DNA of 64,000 bases from Anisakis pegreffii. Taxonomy: Eukaryota > Nematoda > Chromadorea > Rhabditida > Anisakidae. The stretch covers positions 1-64,000 of the forward strand of contig JAPYMA010003040.1 in NCBI GenBank assembly GCA_035041965.1, read 5' to 3'. A program made the translations under genes and the position numbers. A model generated the notes under the pieces. The model was not told the DNA's origin. It was given only the letters and a program-made list of their open reading frames with translations, and searched no databases. This document shows positions 52,501-62,528 of the stretch, piece after piece (positions within the stretch are counted from its first letter, which is position 1; each line of letters opens with the position of its first letter).

Positions 52501-54249
52501 GTACAAGTCATTAGCGGTAATCATGAATGAGATAAAAAATTAGATTAATCATATAGAAAATTAATTTTCCTTATTTCGTAGTTTCATTGATTATTAGTTT
52601 CATTTATTACTCGATTAGGTCTAATTGAAAGCTTAAAGAAGCTGTGAACGTACCTTGACGACTTATCTCCTGATCGGATGATGCTATGAATAGTTGTTCA
52701 AAGAATCAGATTTTTTTTCGAATATTTGAGTCAGTAGCCTAGACGAGGGCCCTTTGGAGGATGGGAGAAAACGGGGAAAGAAGAGGGAAAGAGAAGGTAA
52801 AAAGAGGAAGGGATGGAAGAAAAAAAATCCACTCGAAATTCAGCTATTTATTTGGAGCAGAAACTTTGCGCCTCCTTCCCTCCGTTCTCGGTTGGACAGA
52901 TCGTGACTATGTTATCGATTTGAATTGATTGTGGGAATTTGCAGCAAGTCTTCCGGGTATGTATGAACGTACAATAACGATTGGAAGTGCCGGCAAAATA
53001 TTCAGTGCAACTGGCTGGAAATTGGGATGGTCAATTGGACCTTCTCATTTGCTCGATCCACTCAAAGCCATTCATCAGAATTGTGTCTTCACCTGTTCAA
53101 CGCCAATTCAGGTTTGCTGAATCCTTTTTATAATAAACTTGTTACATTTGTATGCATTTCGCTTTGTTTGGGAACGTGTTGAAAACTGTTTATGTAGATG
53201 AGCATTCAAACTTTTTTGTGCCTTAGTTTTTTTCTGAAGGAATATTCGTAAAATGAAAGCGTTGCTTCGAGATTACATTCAGGAATCGTGTGCGTTCATC
53301 TGATTTGTGCTTACAGGAGGCAGTGGCGCAGGCAATCGAAAAGGAGATGTCGGTGATGTGGACTGATCCAGAAAAGAGTTATTTTAAAACAGGTTTGGCT
53401 CGTGATCTGCGATCGAAAAGGGATCGTATGGCGCATATGTTACGGATGGCTGGACTGAAGCCAATTATCCCTGATTCAGGCTACTTCATGATGGCTGATT
53501 TCTCTTCGCTTGTTCCACGTTAATTTTGCCATTTTTTTGCATTTTTGAAATCGTTATCGCAGTTCAGTTCTAGTTTCAAATATTCGGTGAATATTTTCAA
53601 TGGAATGCTGTCGTGAATCTCCTTGAGTCATTTAGTCGCTGGTAAATTTTCTCGGATCGTTACTCTTTTATGCAACTGTCATTCTGCATCCAATTCACCG
53701 TTGATTTGTTGCGACAAAATTCAAATTTCCGTCGCTTGGGAGGTGATCTTTTGATTTTGAAACACCCATTACTGATCTGCCCCGTGAAGGAGTGTGAATT
53801 TCAGCAGATGCTTTCAAATCAGAGAGTGATAATGGTGATCCTTTGGACTTTCGCTTCGTACGATGGATGTGTCGTGAAAAGGTGATTTCAAGTTTATGTT
53901 GGTATTCTTTTGCAGAAATGTGTTCTGTCAAGCAAAAAGCAGGTTGCTGTAATGCTCCTCAAAAAGTCATCGTTTCGGGTGGTTTTGATCTATAATATTT
54001 TCAGAATCTAGCGATGATACCGCCATCGGCATTTTATTCGAATCAATTCAAATCAGACAATGACCATATGGTGCGAGTGTGCTTCTTTAAGGTTGATTAT
54101 TTCTTGGCGTTCTGCTTTGATTAAATTCATTCAATTTTAAAAGAGCTGCTCTAATTTCACAATATCACTATGAGGTGGAACTCTTTGCGGTAGTGTAAAT
54201 TCTGTCCTTAATTCGTCCTAATCATCATGAAGGGGACAGCGGACGTGCT

Positions 54250-54316
<67 letters not shown>

Positions 54317-54443
54317 AGCGTATATTTTTGCACTACTTACCACGTTTCGCTTGCAGACGGACAAAGTAATGGATCAAGCCGAGTCAATATTAAAGCAGTT
54401 TACATCTGAAATCAATGCAAACGCAGATGCAAGTGGTCACTGA
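49506..54443 (+). CDS. KYAT3: Kynurenine / cysteine-conjugate aminotransferase (PLP fold type I)
   Basis: The family transaminates kynurenine to kynurenic acid and cleaves cysteine conjugates. Eleven phase-checked exons: 49506-49681, 50102-50153, 50755-50871, 51166-51307, 51830-52037, 52359-52468, 52945-53111, 53317-53518, 53805-53881, 54005-54091, 54357-54443; 474 aa. Motifs in order: GQGFPD, VTVGAYLSLYYAF, NNPHNPTGK (Asn224), ADEVYEW (Asp252), and TIGSAGKIFSATGWKLGW, where Lys286 should form the Schiff base with pyridoxal phosphate. The N-terminus (MFCSRILPRLLRPCGQRHNY) is rich in Arg and poor in acidic residues, so mitochondrial import is likely. The ATG is the first in frame and lies 8 nt after TTTTCATCAG. 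Family assignment is firm; whether it is the KYAT1 or KYAT3 ortholog is not. The last intron contains a tRNA-Asn gene on the same strand. The acceptor at 50754 is AAG. Confidence 0.93.
52756..52828 (+). repeat. Polypurine tract in an aminotransferase intron
   Basis: About 70 nt almost purely A and G (GGGAGAAAACGGGGAAAG and similar), with only four pyrimidine interruptions, inside the intron 52469-52944. Low-complexity sequence. Confidence 0.7.
54247..54320 (+). tRNA. tRNA-Asn(GTT), nested in an intron
   Basis: A 74-nt cloverleaf. Acceptor GCTTCCG pairs with CGGGAGC (one G-U pair), the anticodon arm is TTCGG CTGTTAA CCGAA with GTT, and the T arm is GGTGG TTCAAGC CCACC. It is very close to other animal tRNA-Asn genes. 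It has no intron and is followed by T5 at 54325-54329. It lies within the last intron (54092-54356) of the aminotransferase gene, on the same strand. Confidence 0.97.
54325..54329 (+). terminator. Pol III terminator of tRNA-Asn
   Basis: T5 starting 5 nt after the tRNA-Asn gene. Confidence 0.8.
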
Positions 54444-55648
54444 ACTTTATCAGGTGTTTCTTGAGAGCTATGATGTTGAGTAGGATAAAAAAATAGCAGG
54501 ATAGAATATTCTGTAAGGTCGATTTTCTGCCAAAACAGTATGTGCATAATAATTTGGCATTATAAATTTAATGACCCTGTCGCTACTTAACTTTCATTTT
54601 GTAGTGATGCGTTGTATTTGGCGATATCATTTCGAGAAAAATTGTTGCGCTTAGGTCAAAATTTTTCAAATTTTTTCAGCAACCCGCCAAGGTGATCACC
54701 TCGTAAACCTTTGTGCAGCGTTGCTTTTTGATTTCCAAATTTCCTCTCACTCAACTGCAAAATTTATTTCGCCTTTATCGATTGGTATTGAATTGAGCCT
54801 TTGAGGGATGCTTTAGAATGTTAGAGATTGTTGATTTTACTTATTGAGTCTATTTATTTATTCATTACAAAGGTTTATCAAAAGAACCGACATTTGCGGG
54901 ACAATCAAGCGTAAATAAGTGCACAGGTAAATGGAGGATACATACATAAAATGTACGAACATATGTAAAGGAGCATAAATAATCATGTTTTTACTGTTTC
55001 CAAATTCTATTCCATTGAGTTCGTACGTACAGTCAGAAATTGTTACTTTTCATGAATTTTCAATTCCTTTCTTCAAGAATAGAAGAAGCAACATTCATTC
55101 TCAGTACCGTTCATTTATTCCTGTCAAGTCCCGAAAATTTTCATTCTTTTCCCAATGTGAATCTTGATTTTCACCCTAAATCATTTGTGATATCAACGCC
55201 TAGTTAAATTTAACATCAAAAAGGCACCAATAGGGATTGCGATGATGTTCATGGTATCATCAATGTGATTAAATTAATATTATCATACTCTATTCGGTTG
55301 TCATACTCCATTTTCAGAATTGGCTGAATTCGCTTATCCATTTTCAAATTGGTGATCGCCTTGTGTTTTTCTTATTACAGTTATTATCCATAAGAATTTG
55401 ATAAATATTTTATGATGAATATATAGAATAGGTGAGTAAATGTTTTATATACACAAATATGAATGTAAATAAACACGTTCTCCTCATTTGTTTCATAAAC
55501 ATTCTCTGTCATCTCAAAGGTTTCATAGTAACCTGAACGAGCCGTATTGTTGAATCGTGAATGAAACCGTGCACATGTTTTGCGATAGTGATTGTTTGTG
55601 TTAGGCAGTTGCACCGAAAAATCGCAATTTTTCATTCCCAACAAAATG
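54444..55648. other. Region between the aminotransferase and the TIM9 upstream DNA
   Basis: Aminotransferase 3' flank, without a clear AATAAA. On the minus strand at 55384-55644 an open frame follows the candidate secreted-protein frame described below and could be a later exon, but no junction was confirmed. Confidence 0.4.
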
Positions 55649-55921
55649 TTATGATTTTATTGTAATGTTCATAATAACATATGTGTTACAACCCGCTATA
55701 CGAATCCGTAATAAGACAAATATTCTCAGAAAAAGAGTAGACGATGATAAACATCTTGATGTAGCTGTGGATAGTGTAGACGAACACATGATAAGTGCAC
55801 ATAAAAAGCCCAGGTGCCTTTCATAATGTACAAAAAACTTTTGAAAGCAGGAAGCACCACAACTAATGTGTATATGATGGATTACAAAAGCAAGAAGTAA
55901 TAGCATAATGATGACTTGCAA
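55649..55921 (-). CDS. Candidate small secreted or membrane protein
   Basis: A 90-codon frame starts with a strong signal-peptide-like stretch (MQVIIMLLLLAFVIHHIHI) followed by a Cys-containing region (SCGASCFQKFF). It would be divergently arranged to TIM9, about 140 bp apart. AATAAA overlaps its end on the minus strand. No homology was recognised, and the hydrophobic C-terminal half may be intron translated by chance. It may be a real first exon or a spurious frame. Confidence 0.25.
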   Translation of the reverse strand: MQVIIMLLLLAFVIHHIHISCGASCFQKFFVHYERHLGFLCALIMCSSTLSTATSRCLSSSTLFLRIFVLLRIRIAGCNTYVIMNITIKS

Positions 55922-56058
55922 GGTCCGAATTCTGGAACCTTAAAAGTTGATTCGACCAAATTCCAATCCAACACAAATTTCGTTCGGTTACCGTAACTAT
56001 GGTGCTTTATGTGGTGGCAATAACTGTATTGGTCAAAACGCTTGTTGATTGTAGAATA

Positions 56059-56460
56059 ATGGCAGCGAATTCAACTGAAACCGATTTGAAAACATTCCGA
56101 GATTTTCTTATTCAGTATAACAGCGTTACTGAGCAGTGTTTTGGACAGTGCATTACAGATATGACAACTCGGTATGTTCTCTCTATTTCAGATGATTTTT
56201 TCGTTTTTAGTTTTTCGTAGGGTTTCTTATTTGGTGACTGTAAGATTGTCGAATTGTTGTTGAGTGAATAATCAAAAGGCAATGATTTATTGCAACGATC
56301 TAAATGAAAATATTCTTTGAGGAATGTGACTGAAAAAGAAGAGAAGTGCAGCTCGAATTGCTTGGATAAATTTTTGAAGATGACTCAAAGGTTATCCCTT
56401 CGATTCCAAGAACATCAACTCATTCAGAATGAAGTACAAGGTCCGATGGCGTTAAGATGA
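56059..56460 (+). CDS. TIMM9: TIM9, mitochondrial inner-membrane import chaperone
   Basis: Small TIM chaperones of the intermembrane space; TIM9 pairs with TIM10 in a hexamer that shields hydrophobic carrier precursors on their way to the TIM22 complex. Exons 56059-56171 and 56322-56460 give 83 aa, the usual family length. The twin CX3C motifs are complete (Cys27/Cys31 and Cys47/Cys51, 15 residues apart). Family signatures include FRDFLIQYNSVTEQCF and LKMTQRLSLRFQEHQ. It has no cleavable presequence, as expected for substrates of the MIA40 relay. ATG 56059 was chosen over an upstream in-frame ATG at 55999 because the protein then starts like its homologs and a TTGTAG acceptor lies 4 nt before it. 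The intron ends in GAG. Confidence 0.95.
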
Positions 56461-58202
56461 GCTTCAAATAGCATCGCCTATCATCTGATGATAACAGCGT
56501 TGACATTTGTGATAATCGATTATTGCTGTAGTTTATCGTGTTTTTAAAGTTTGTTATTATTGCGTTTTGTATTTCTTTTTGAATGTTATCTTCATTCTTT
56601 CCATTGTCACATCAGTTGTTTTCTTACTTCTCTATTCGACGAAATGTCCATTGCTGCAATTATTCGTATTGATTAGCATAGCTGAAAACGAGAAATAATA
56701 CGAAGCGATCCATACCTTTGTTGTTTTGGTCTCTGCTGGAATTGGTATCAGGAGTTGAATCAGTATCAGTAGTTCTATCAATTGGTATCAGCTCCTTTCA
56801 AAGCACTTTAACTCATTTTTGTAAAATTCTCAAAATGCGATCAAAATAATGATAATTTTTCGAGTCATATGAATACTCGTCTGAATATTCGAGTAACGTC
56901 GGATAAGGTTTGTGCTCAAAGTCAGAGGCGGATAAAAAACATCCCGAAATACATTTTTTCTGTTTTATTAGAAATATCCAACATTCTGTCATAATTCTTT
57001 TCACAGATTTTGTAGAACATGTTTGAGTAGTATCGCAAACTTATTTCAAAATTCACATTCATTTTCTCAAATCTCCCTTGAAGTGATGCTCGTTCATCGA
57101 AGTAATTTGTGCAGGAATCTCTCTCTTCTGTTATTGTCCATGAGGTAAATTGACCAATAGAAAAATGAATTTCAAAGTGGGAAATAAGTGGTTTTGAATT
57201 AATATCATCGCTTGACTTGTTTTTCATTTCAGTTAATTTCGGATTAGTGTCTTATCTCTACAGTCAGTGAATGAATTAAATTTCGTTGAAGTACTTAAGA
57301 TATTTGTCGATTACTGAAGTCCAACAAAAAACAGATCCCTTTCATCAAATACTTATGCTTGAGCTGACCATAAAAATCCGTACTTGATCAAAACTTGATA
57401 CTTACTTGTTTCGAGGTTGATATGAAAAATTCGATTGATAATTAATCATAATTGAATGTGTTATTTGCTCCGGCCTCTGTACGTGAATTCAGTGTGCTTC
57501 ATGTGTTGTTGAAATAACCGTAATTTATGTTGTTAAACGGAAATGAACTCTTCGAAGCAAATTGACTCACGTCGCTACAATATCTGACTTTTACAGGCTT
57601 ACACAGATCCCCGTCGTGTACAAAAATTGCGAACATTTACCATACCAAATTGCACATGTCGGTTGATATGACGACACACAAGGAGATAGAAGCCTGGACC
57701 TTACAAAAATCATTTATCACGGAAATTGTTTAACTTCCCATATTCGACCCATCATAGAAACATTCAATCAATTGATAAAGGGTGGTAAACTTTGAATGGT
57801 GAAGATGATCGCAAGTTCTCAAGTGATCGCAATTTGTCCTCTAACAATCTATCATATTTTAGTATCAGTAGCAAATCAAAAAAAATTAAAGAAATGATCC
57901 AGTGATCAGAAAATTTGTTTTGAACAATTTGTAGGTGGTATTAAACAAATCGCTTCCTTGTGATCAAGCGACCATTTTGAAAACATTACTGAACATTTGC
58001 GGTAGAAATATCAGGAAAATCCAATAATGGTGATTTTTCAACTTCCTCAATTCTTTCCTTGACACCCTATGAGAATCGCTAAGATGTATGATTGCTAGGC
58101 AGTAAGTCTGCGACGGAGGTGGTTTCCTTCATTCGGTGATAGATTTCGTTTTGCTGTCTGATTGCAACCCAGTCAACATTGCATTCAAAAAATCGCCCGG
58201 AC
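56461..58202. other. TIM9-tRNA-Sec intergenic region
   Basis: No gene recognised. Minus-strand open frames near 56.8-57.2 kb have no motif support. Confidence 0.45.
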
Positions 58203-58210
58203 TTTATAAA
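58203..58210 (+). promoter_or_regulatory. TATA box of the tRNA-Sec gene
   Basis: TTTATAAA, with TATAAA at -28 to -23 from the mature 5' end. Metazoan tRNA-Sec genes use an external type 3 Pol III promoter with a TATA box near -30, so position and sequence fit. The proximal sequence element expected near -60 was not identified. Confidence 0.65.
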
Positions 58211-58232
58211 GTGACATTGTGCGACATCGTGT

Positions 58233-58319
58233 GCCCGGATGAGCCTCGGTGGTCCGGGGTACAGGCTTCAAACCTGTGGCCGTGTGAAAGCGGAGTGGTT
58301 CGATTCCACCTTCCGGGTG
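58233..58319 (+). tRNA. Selenocysteine tRNA, tRNA-Sec(TCA)
   Basis: This 87-nt gene begins GCCCGGATGAGCCTCGGTGG and has the anticodon arm ACAGG CTTCAAA CCTGT with TCA, a long variable arm (GGCCGTGTGAAAGC region), and T arm GGTGG TTCGATT CCACC. The 87-nt length, long D stem and UCA anticodon identify the selenocysteine species, which is charged with serine, phosphorylated and converted to Sec. Its presence implies that this nematode still makes at least one selenoprotein. T4 follows at 58351-58354. Confidence 0.96.
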
Positions 58320-58350
58320 TATTCATCCAACGGCTGTGTGGAAACAAACG

Positions 58351-58354
58351 TTTT
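58351..58354 (+). terminator. Pol III terminator of tRNA-Sec
   Basis: TTTT 32 nt after the gene; minimal but sufficient for Pol III. Confidence 0.6.
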
Positions 58355-60013
58355 ATGAACGACATCGTGGAGACGAAATTAATTTGAGCCAAAATTTGAT
58401 ATCTGCAAGAGTAAGGAATTGAAGCATTTACAAAGTTCGCGGAGTATAAGGTTGTAGAAATTGGAATAGGATTTGCGCTTCAATCGTTTCAGCGGATCTT
58501 CGGAGAAAAAGACTTATCGTGCCGGAAATGAAACGTTTTTACAGTTTCCATTGGATTCCATTCGGTTAGAAGAATAATTTTTGATTTTGAATTCTTCTCG
58601 CTGACGAGCTTTATGTCTCAGCGAGTGCACTGAATCGTAATTTCCTAAACCCTTCTCTTCATTTTCAGAAAAAGTTATCATCTTTACAATTCGATTATGT
58701 GGTGACCGGTGAAATGATTATTATTTCACTTTCACTACTGCAAATTCTCAACAACTTTCGTTCAAACGAAATGGATTTTGGAAAATCGAACGAGTCCTAA
58801 ATGCGTGTGCGCATGTAATATGCCATATTTGAAGATGGCAAATGAGCTACGAAATGAACGTGAAATGAAGCAATTCGATCAGAAAAAAACATTCAATATA
58901 AACTAAACTAAAAGTCCATGTCGATAATGCGAGAAATAATTTGCGATCGCACTGAACGGTTTTGCACAATGCTTTGCAACATCAGATGAGTGCACTGAAA
59001 GCTTCTTTTCACCACCTGTTACTAAACTTTTGCCATTTTATTCATTAATTCATGCGTTAAGGTCAAAATTTTCGTAGTAGTTACGCGGTAAATCCACATA
59101 GTTGAAATGCTTGTTGTTATTTAGTAGGTTGGAAAATTTGGAAAGGAATAAACTTCTCTATTTATGAGCAAATGTAAGTGCATTAATTGTTAGCAAATGT
59201 TGGCTTCAACTTATTTCAAATGCAGCTAAGAAAAACGTTTAATGAGCATTTATTCTTCAATCGGAAATAGTCAATTTCAAATAAATGCAATCATCAATGA
59301 TAAATGATGATGGCAAGTACATTCACATAATTAATAAGATATGAATAATGTGATAAAAGCTATTCGATTCAAACAAACAATTTGTGAATACAGCAATATA
59401 ATCAAATTGTTGTGTCTCATTGGACATCTTTCTCTCGTAAATTTCCCCTATCACGTGTAAAACATATCAATTTTTTCAGATAAATTCCATTTTTTGCTAT
59501 TCGACTGCTGCAAATCAATCGAATAATGGAACAATTATATTGATTATAACGCGTCAAAGTTCTCCGGCTTATATTATTATCATCGCAAAACATTGTCAAT
59601 ATCATCACTGTTATCGTTAAAAATACAAAAATTCTCCAATATACAACAAAACGAAATTCATTCTCATCATTCATTACAATCTTTCATAAACGGCGAATTA
59701 TAACTATACAAAAATTCACAATTTTTTCTAAGACGATGTGATGAGAATCAAGGACATTTTCGAAAATGAAACATCGGTGAATCAATTTGGTCGTAACTGA
59801 TTTCGATAAGGCATGGTAATGCCATAGCTGCTAAGAAACGCCGCTGAAACTGAAAATCCGCTTTGTCCGATCATTGAAAATTTCGAATCATGAAAACATC
59901 CAATAAAATGAGATGAGGTTTAGAAGCATAAGAGCAATAAATGGAATATAACAAACAAGATAGGAAACAAAGGAAGTTTTAGAGGAATGGATTTTATTAT
60001 TTTTGCAATGCAC
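58355..60013. other. Intergenic DNA, no gene recognised
   Basis: A minus-strand frame at 59417-59674 starts with a hydrophobic stretch (VVYWRIFVFLTITVMIL) and contains two Cys, but nothing else supports it. Confidence 0.4.
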
Positions 60014-60273
60014 TCAAAACATCAAGTGCGTTTTACTTCGAGCTGCACTCAATTGTATCGAGGACATTGTTCGTTTAACGGCCAATTTACGTCTGACAAT
60101 ATACCATTCGACCAAAAGTGCCACTATAATTAATATACCACACAACGCAAACACTTGTACAGCCCATGACGGTATCAGATGAATTCGAACACCGCCATTC
60201 AACGCGTAAAATTCACGGAGTGCATATCCAACTTGTTCCACCAGATCCGCAACGACCATATGCAATGGCCAAC
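60014..60273 (-). CDS. Terminal exon of a single-pass membrane protein
   Basis: After a clean TTCAG acceptor at 60274, the minus strand reads in one frame to a TGA for about 86 codons. An amphipathic segment (ADLVEQVGYALREFYALNGG) precedes a clear transmembrane helix (WAVQVFALCGILIIVALLV), then a basic cytosolic tail (YIVRRKLAVKR) and the end at HLMF. The stop-transfer arrangement suggests a type I protein with a short cytosolic tail. The family was not recognised. Earlier exons should lie to the right. Confidence 0.6.
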
Positions 60274-60579
60274 CTGAATTTCATCTTTACTTTTCGACAG
60301 TCAGCACTCTTGAACAAACATCACAGTTATCTGTGCATCTATTCACAGCATCCATTTGCCTCATGTGCACTGCATGCTTAACGACATGAAATCGCATGAC
60401 TGTTTCGTATTGGTCTGACATTGTTTGAATTAACAACAACTTAATGAATATGAATCTTCCGATACAATAAAGAAAAACAATCGAATTGAGAAAAGCACCC
60501 GCAAGTTTACCTACGCGTCTGTGTTTTATGTTTTTATCAAACACCCATCCAATTCGCCCATTTTGCTAACAATCATTTT

Positions 60580-60850
60580 AGACTGAGTGCATTCTTTGGT
60601 ACATTGGGTGCAATTGTTACAAGGACACACCCACCTCAGACTGAGTGGGTGCAGTCCTGGAGCATCGGGTACATCCCGTGCATGAATCCAGCACCCACCC
60701 ACCCCAGATTCGATGAGTGTATTGGACACACCCGAACCGAAGCACCTTTTTTTTGGGTGCATTCGGTAGGTGTGAATCTTTTGAGTGCGATAGCAATGAA
60801 ATACTGGGTGCATGGAGTGCAAATTTAATGGTGCTCGAATGCAGCAACAC
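60580..60850. repeat. Cluster of GGGTGCA-type motifs
   Basis: Variants of TGGGTGCA, TGAGTGCA and GGGTAC recur at irregular spacing in direct and inverted orientation (TTGGGTGCAATTG, GAGTGGGTGCAG, AGCACCCACCCACC, TTGGGTGCATTCGG, ACTGGGTGCATGG). The segment is GC-richer than its surroundings. It resembles a cryptic minisatellite or a decayed repeat. It probably lies in an intron of the minus-strand membrane-protein gene. Confidence 0.5.
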
Positions 60851-61769
60851 TCATAGTCACTGATTCGCAGTTTATCTGATTCACCACTTACATTGCCACT
60901 AATGATCCTCTTGATGACAGCCAAGACGAAAAACTTATTTAGCAGCCTCCGATGAATATTTCTGCCTCAGAGATGAATGCAACCGAACAATATTATGCGT
61001 ATGACGTATGCTATTAAATTATGAGCCAAACAATCATCATTTGCTATGTTCACTTTTCGGTGCGTATGTTTTATCGTCATGAATAACAATTCCATGCGTC
61101 ACTACGCTCTATTTTGTTTAATTTTTATCAGTCATTTGTAACCCTCAACATATTTATGTGACAAACATGCAAGTATTTCATTTGAGCATGTATTGCTTTC
61201 ATCACCGTTAATATCAAAAAAGCTGATGCATACGGCGAGAACATAGAACACTCAAACAAAGTGACAATTCTGAAACGAGGGATGAGGCAAGATTGAAGCG
61301 AGCAGGTTTGGTGTTCGATAAAATCTAGACGAAGCAAATATCTCGTACGCATCCGGTTGATTCGGGAATTCCATTGGAATGCAACATATATTATCATTTT
61401 CAAAAACATCATTTGGATAGCAATAGTCGAGTTAAAATTTAATTTGGTATACACCTTCTGAATCAAGCTCAGTTGTAATAAACGGCAATTATTTTTTGCT
61501 GCATCTAATTCTGCCATACTTTCACATCTGATTTTCGTGAATCTTCATTATCTATCTACTTTTACTCAAAGAAGCCATCAAAATTTTCAAAAACATTATG
61601 TCTTGCACTTTATTTTCATTTTAAAAATTTGACTTCAACTATATGCATGGTATAGATTAACCTATAGAACACAGAGAATTGCTCAACTATTCACTGCTAT
61701 CAACTGCTATTGTCATCCACCAATAATTAGTTGGTTGATGAACTTCGTTTACTATTTATTTTGACTAAC

Positions 61770-62273
61770 TTGCCATTATTCCAATACAATCATACTGATG
61801 CAGCAAATTCAAATGCACAGAATAACATAAAGGCGCACCTAATCGCATCAAAATGAACTGAGTCCGAAGAATAATTATTAGCTGTTAACAGCATTGCTTG
61901 ATAACAGTGGACAGTGGTTTCAATGAAATCAATCTAAACTACACAACTATGTAAAGGAAAAATTAAAAAAACGAAAATAAATAGGATATGAAGTTTTCGA
62001 AATGCTACATGATTTCTTTGAGCAGACAGATGAGGTCCGTGAAAATTAGACGCAAAAAAAGATTAAAATCAGATGCAGCGAAAAATAGTCACTGTATCAA
62101 ACACTACTAATAATCAAGATAGGATTTGTATCAACGAATGCTCGTGCTCAATCTGTTTCGATCGAATCGATAAGCTTCGCTTGCAACTATATGAAAAGTA
62201 GACTTACCCTGAAGAATAGCATTTGTAGATTCCATCTGAATATTCGAAAGAATTGACAGAAGACGAGTCTCAC
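61770..62273 (-). CDS. Candidate internal exons of the minus-strand membrane-protein gene
   Basis: Two exons join in phase: 62273-62208 (TTTCAG acceptor, GTAAGT donor; reads ETRLLSILSNIQMESTNA) and 61838-61770 (TAG acceptor, GTTAGT donor; reads APLCYSVHLNLLHQYDC). An open frame at 62528-62310 may be an earlier exon and 61510-61270 may hold later ones, but I could not connect them in phase to these or to the terminal exon at 60014-60273. The product was not recognised. Confidence 0.4.
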
Positions 62274-62528
62274 CTGAAATAATTACATTGTTATATGGTA
62301 TTTCGTTTTCAATAATGTATTATGCGATACCACTTGTTGTATATGCATCATGCCAACTGTTACATTGTTATCGCAGTCGTAATATGAGTCTGCCCACTGG
62401 AATGAAGTTGATGAGTGTTGGCTATCTGCTTGAAAAAGGATATGGGGCGTCTCGGAAAATGTCGATGAAAAGGAGCCCGATTTCTCAAGAATATCTTTCG
62501 AAACCATTCTTTTAGGTTCAGCTCTCAC

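Noticed and set aside
54227..54409. Plus-strand frame with VLPWRNRLARSAVNRKVGG
   Set aside because: It is a translation of the tRNA-Asn gene.
58136..58392. Frames on both strands near 58.2-58.4 kb
   Set aside because: They overlap the tRNA-Sec gene and have no other support.
61128..61517. 129-codon minus-strand frame as a single gene
   Set aside because: Better coding potential switches frame inside it, suggesting separate exons; no single-frame product is convincing.
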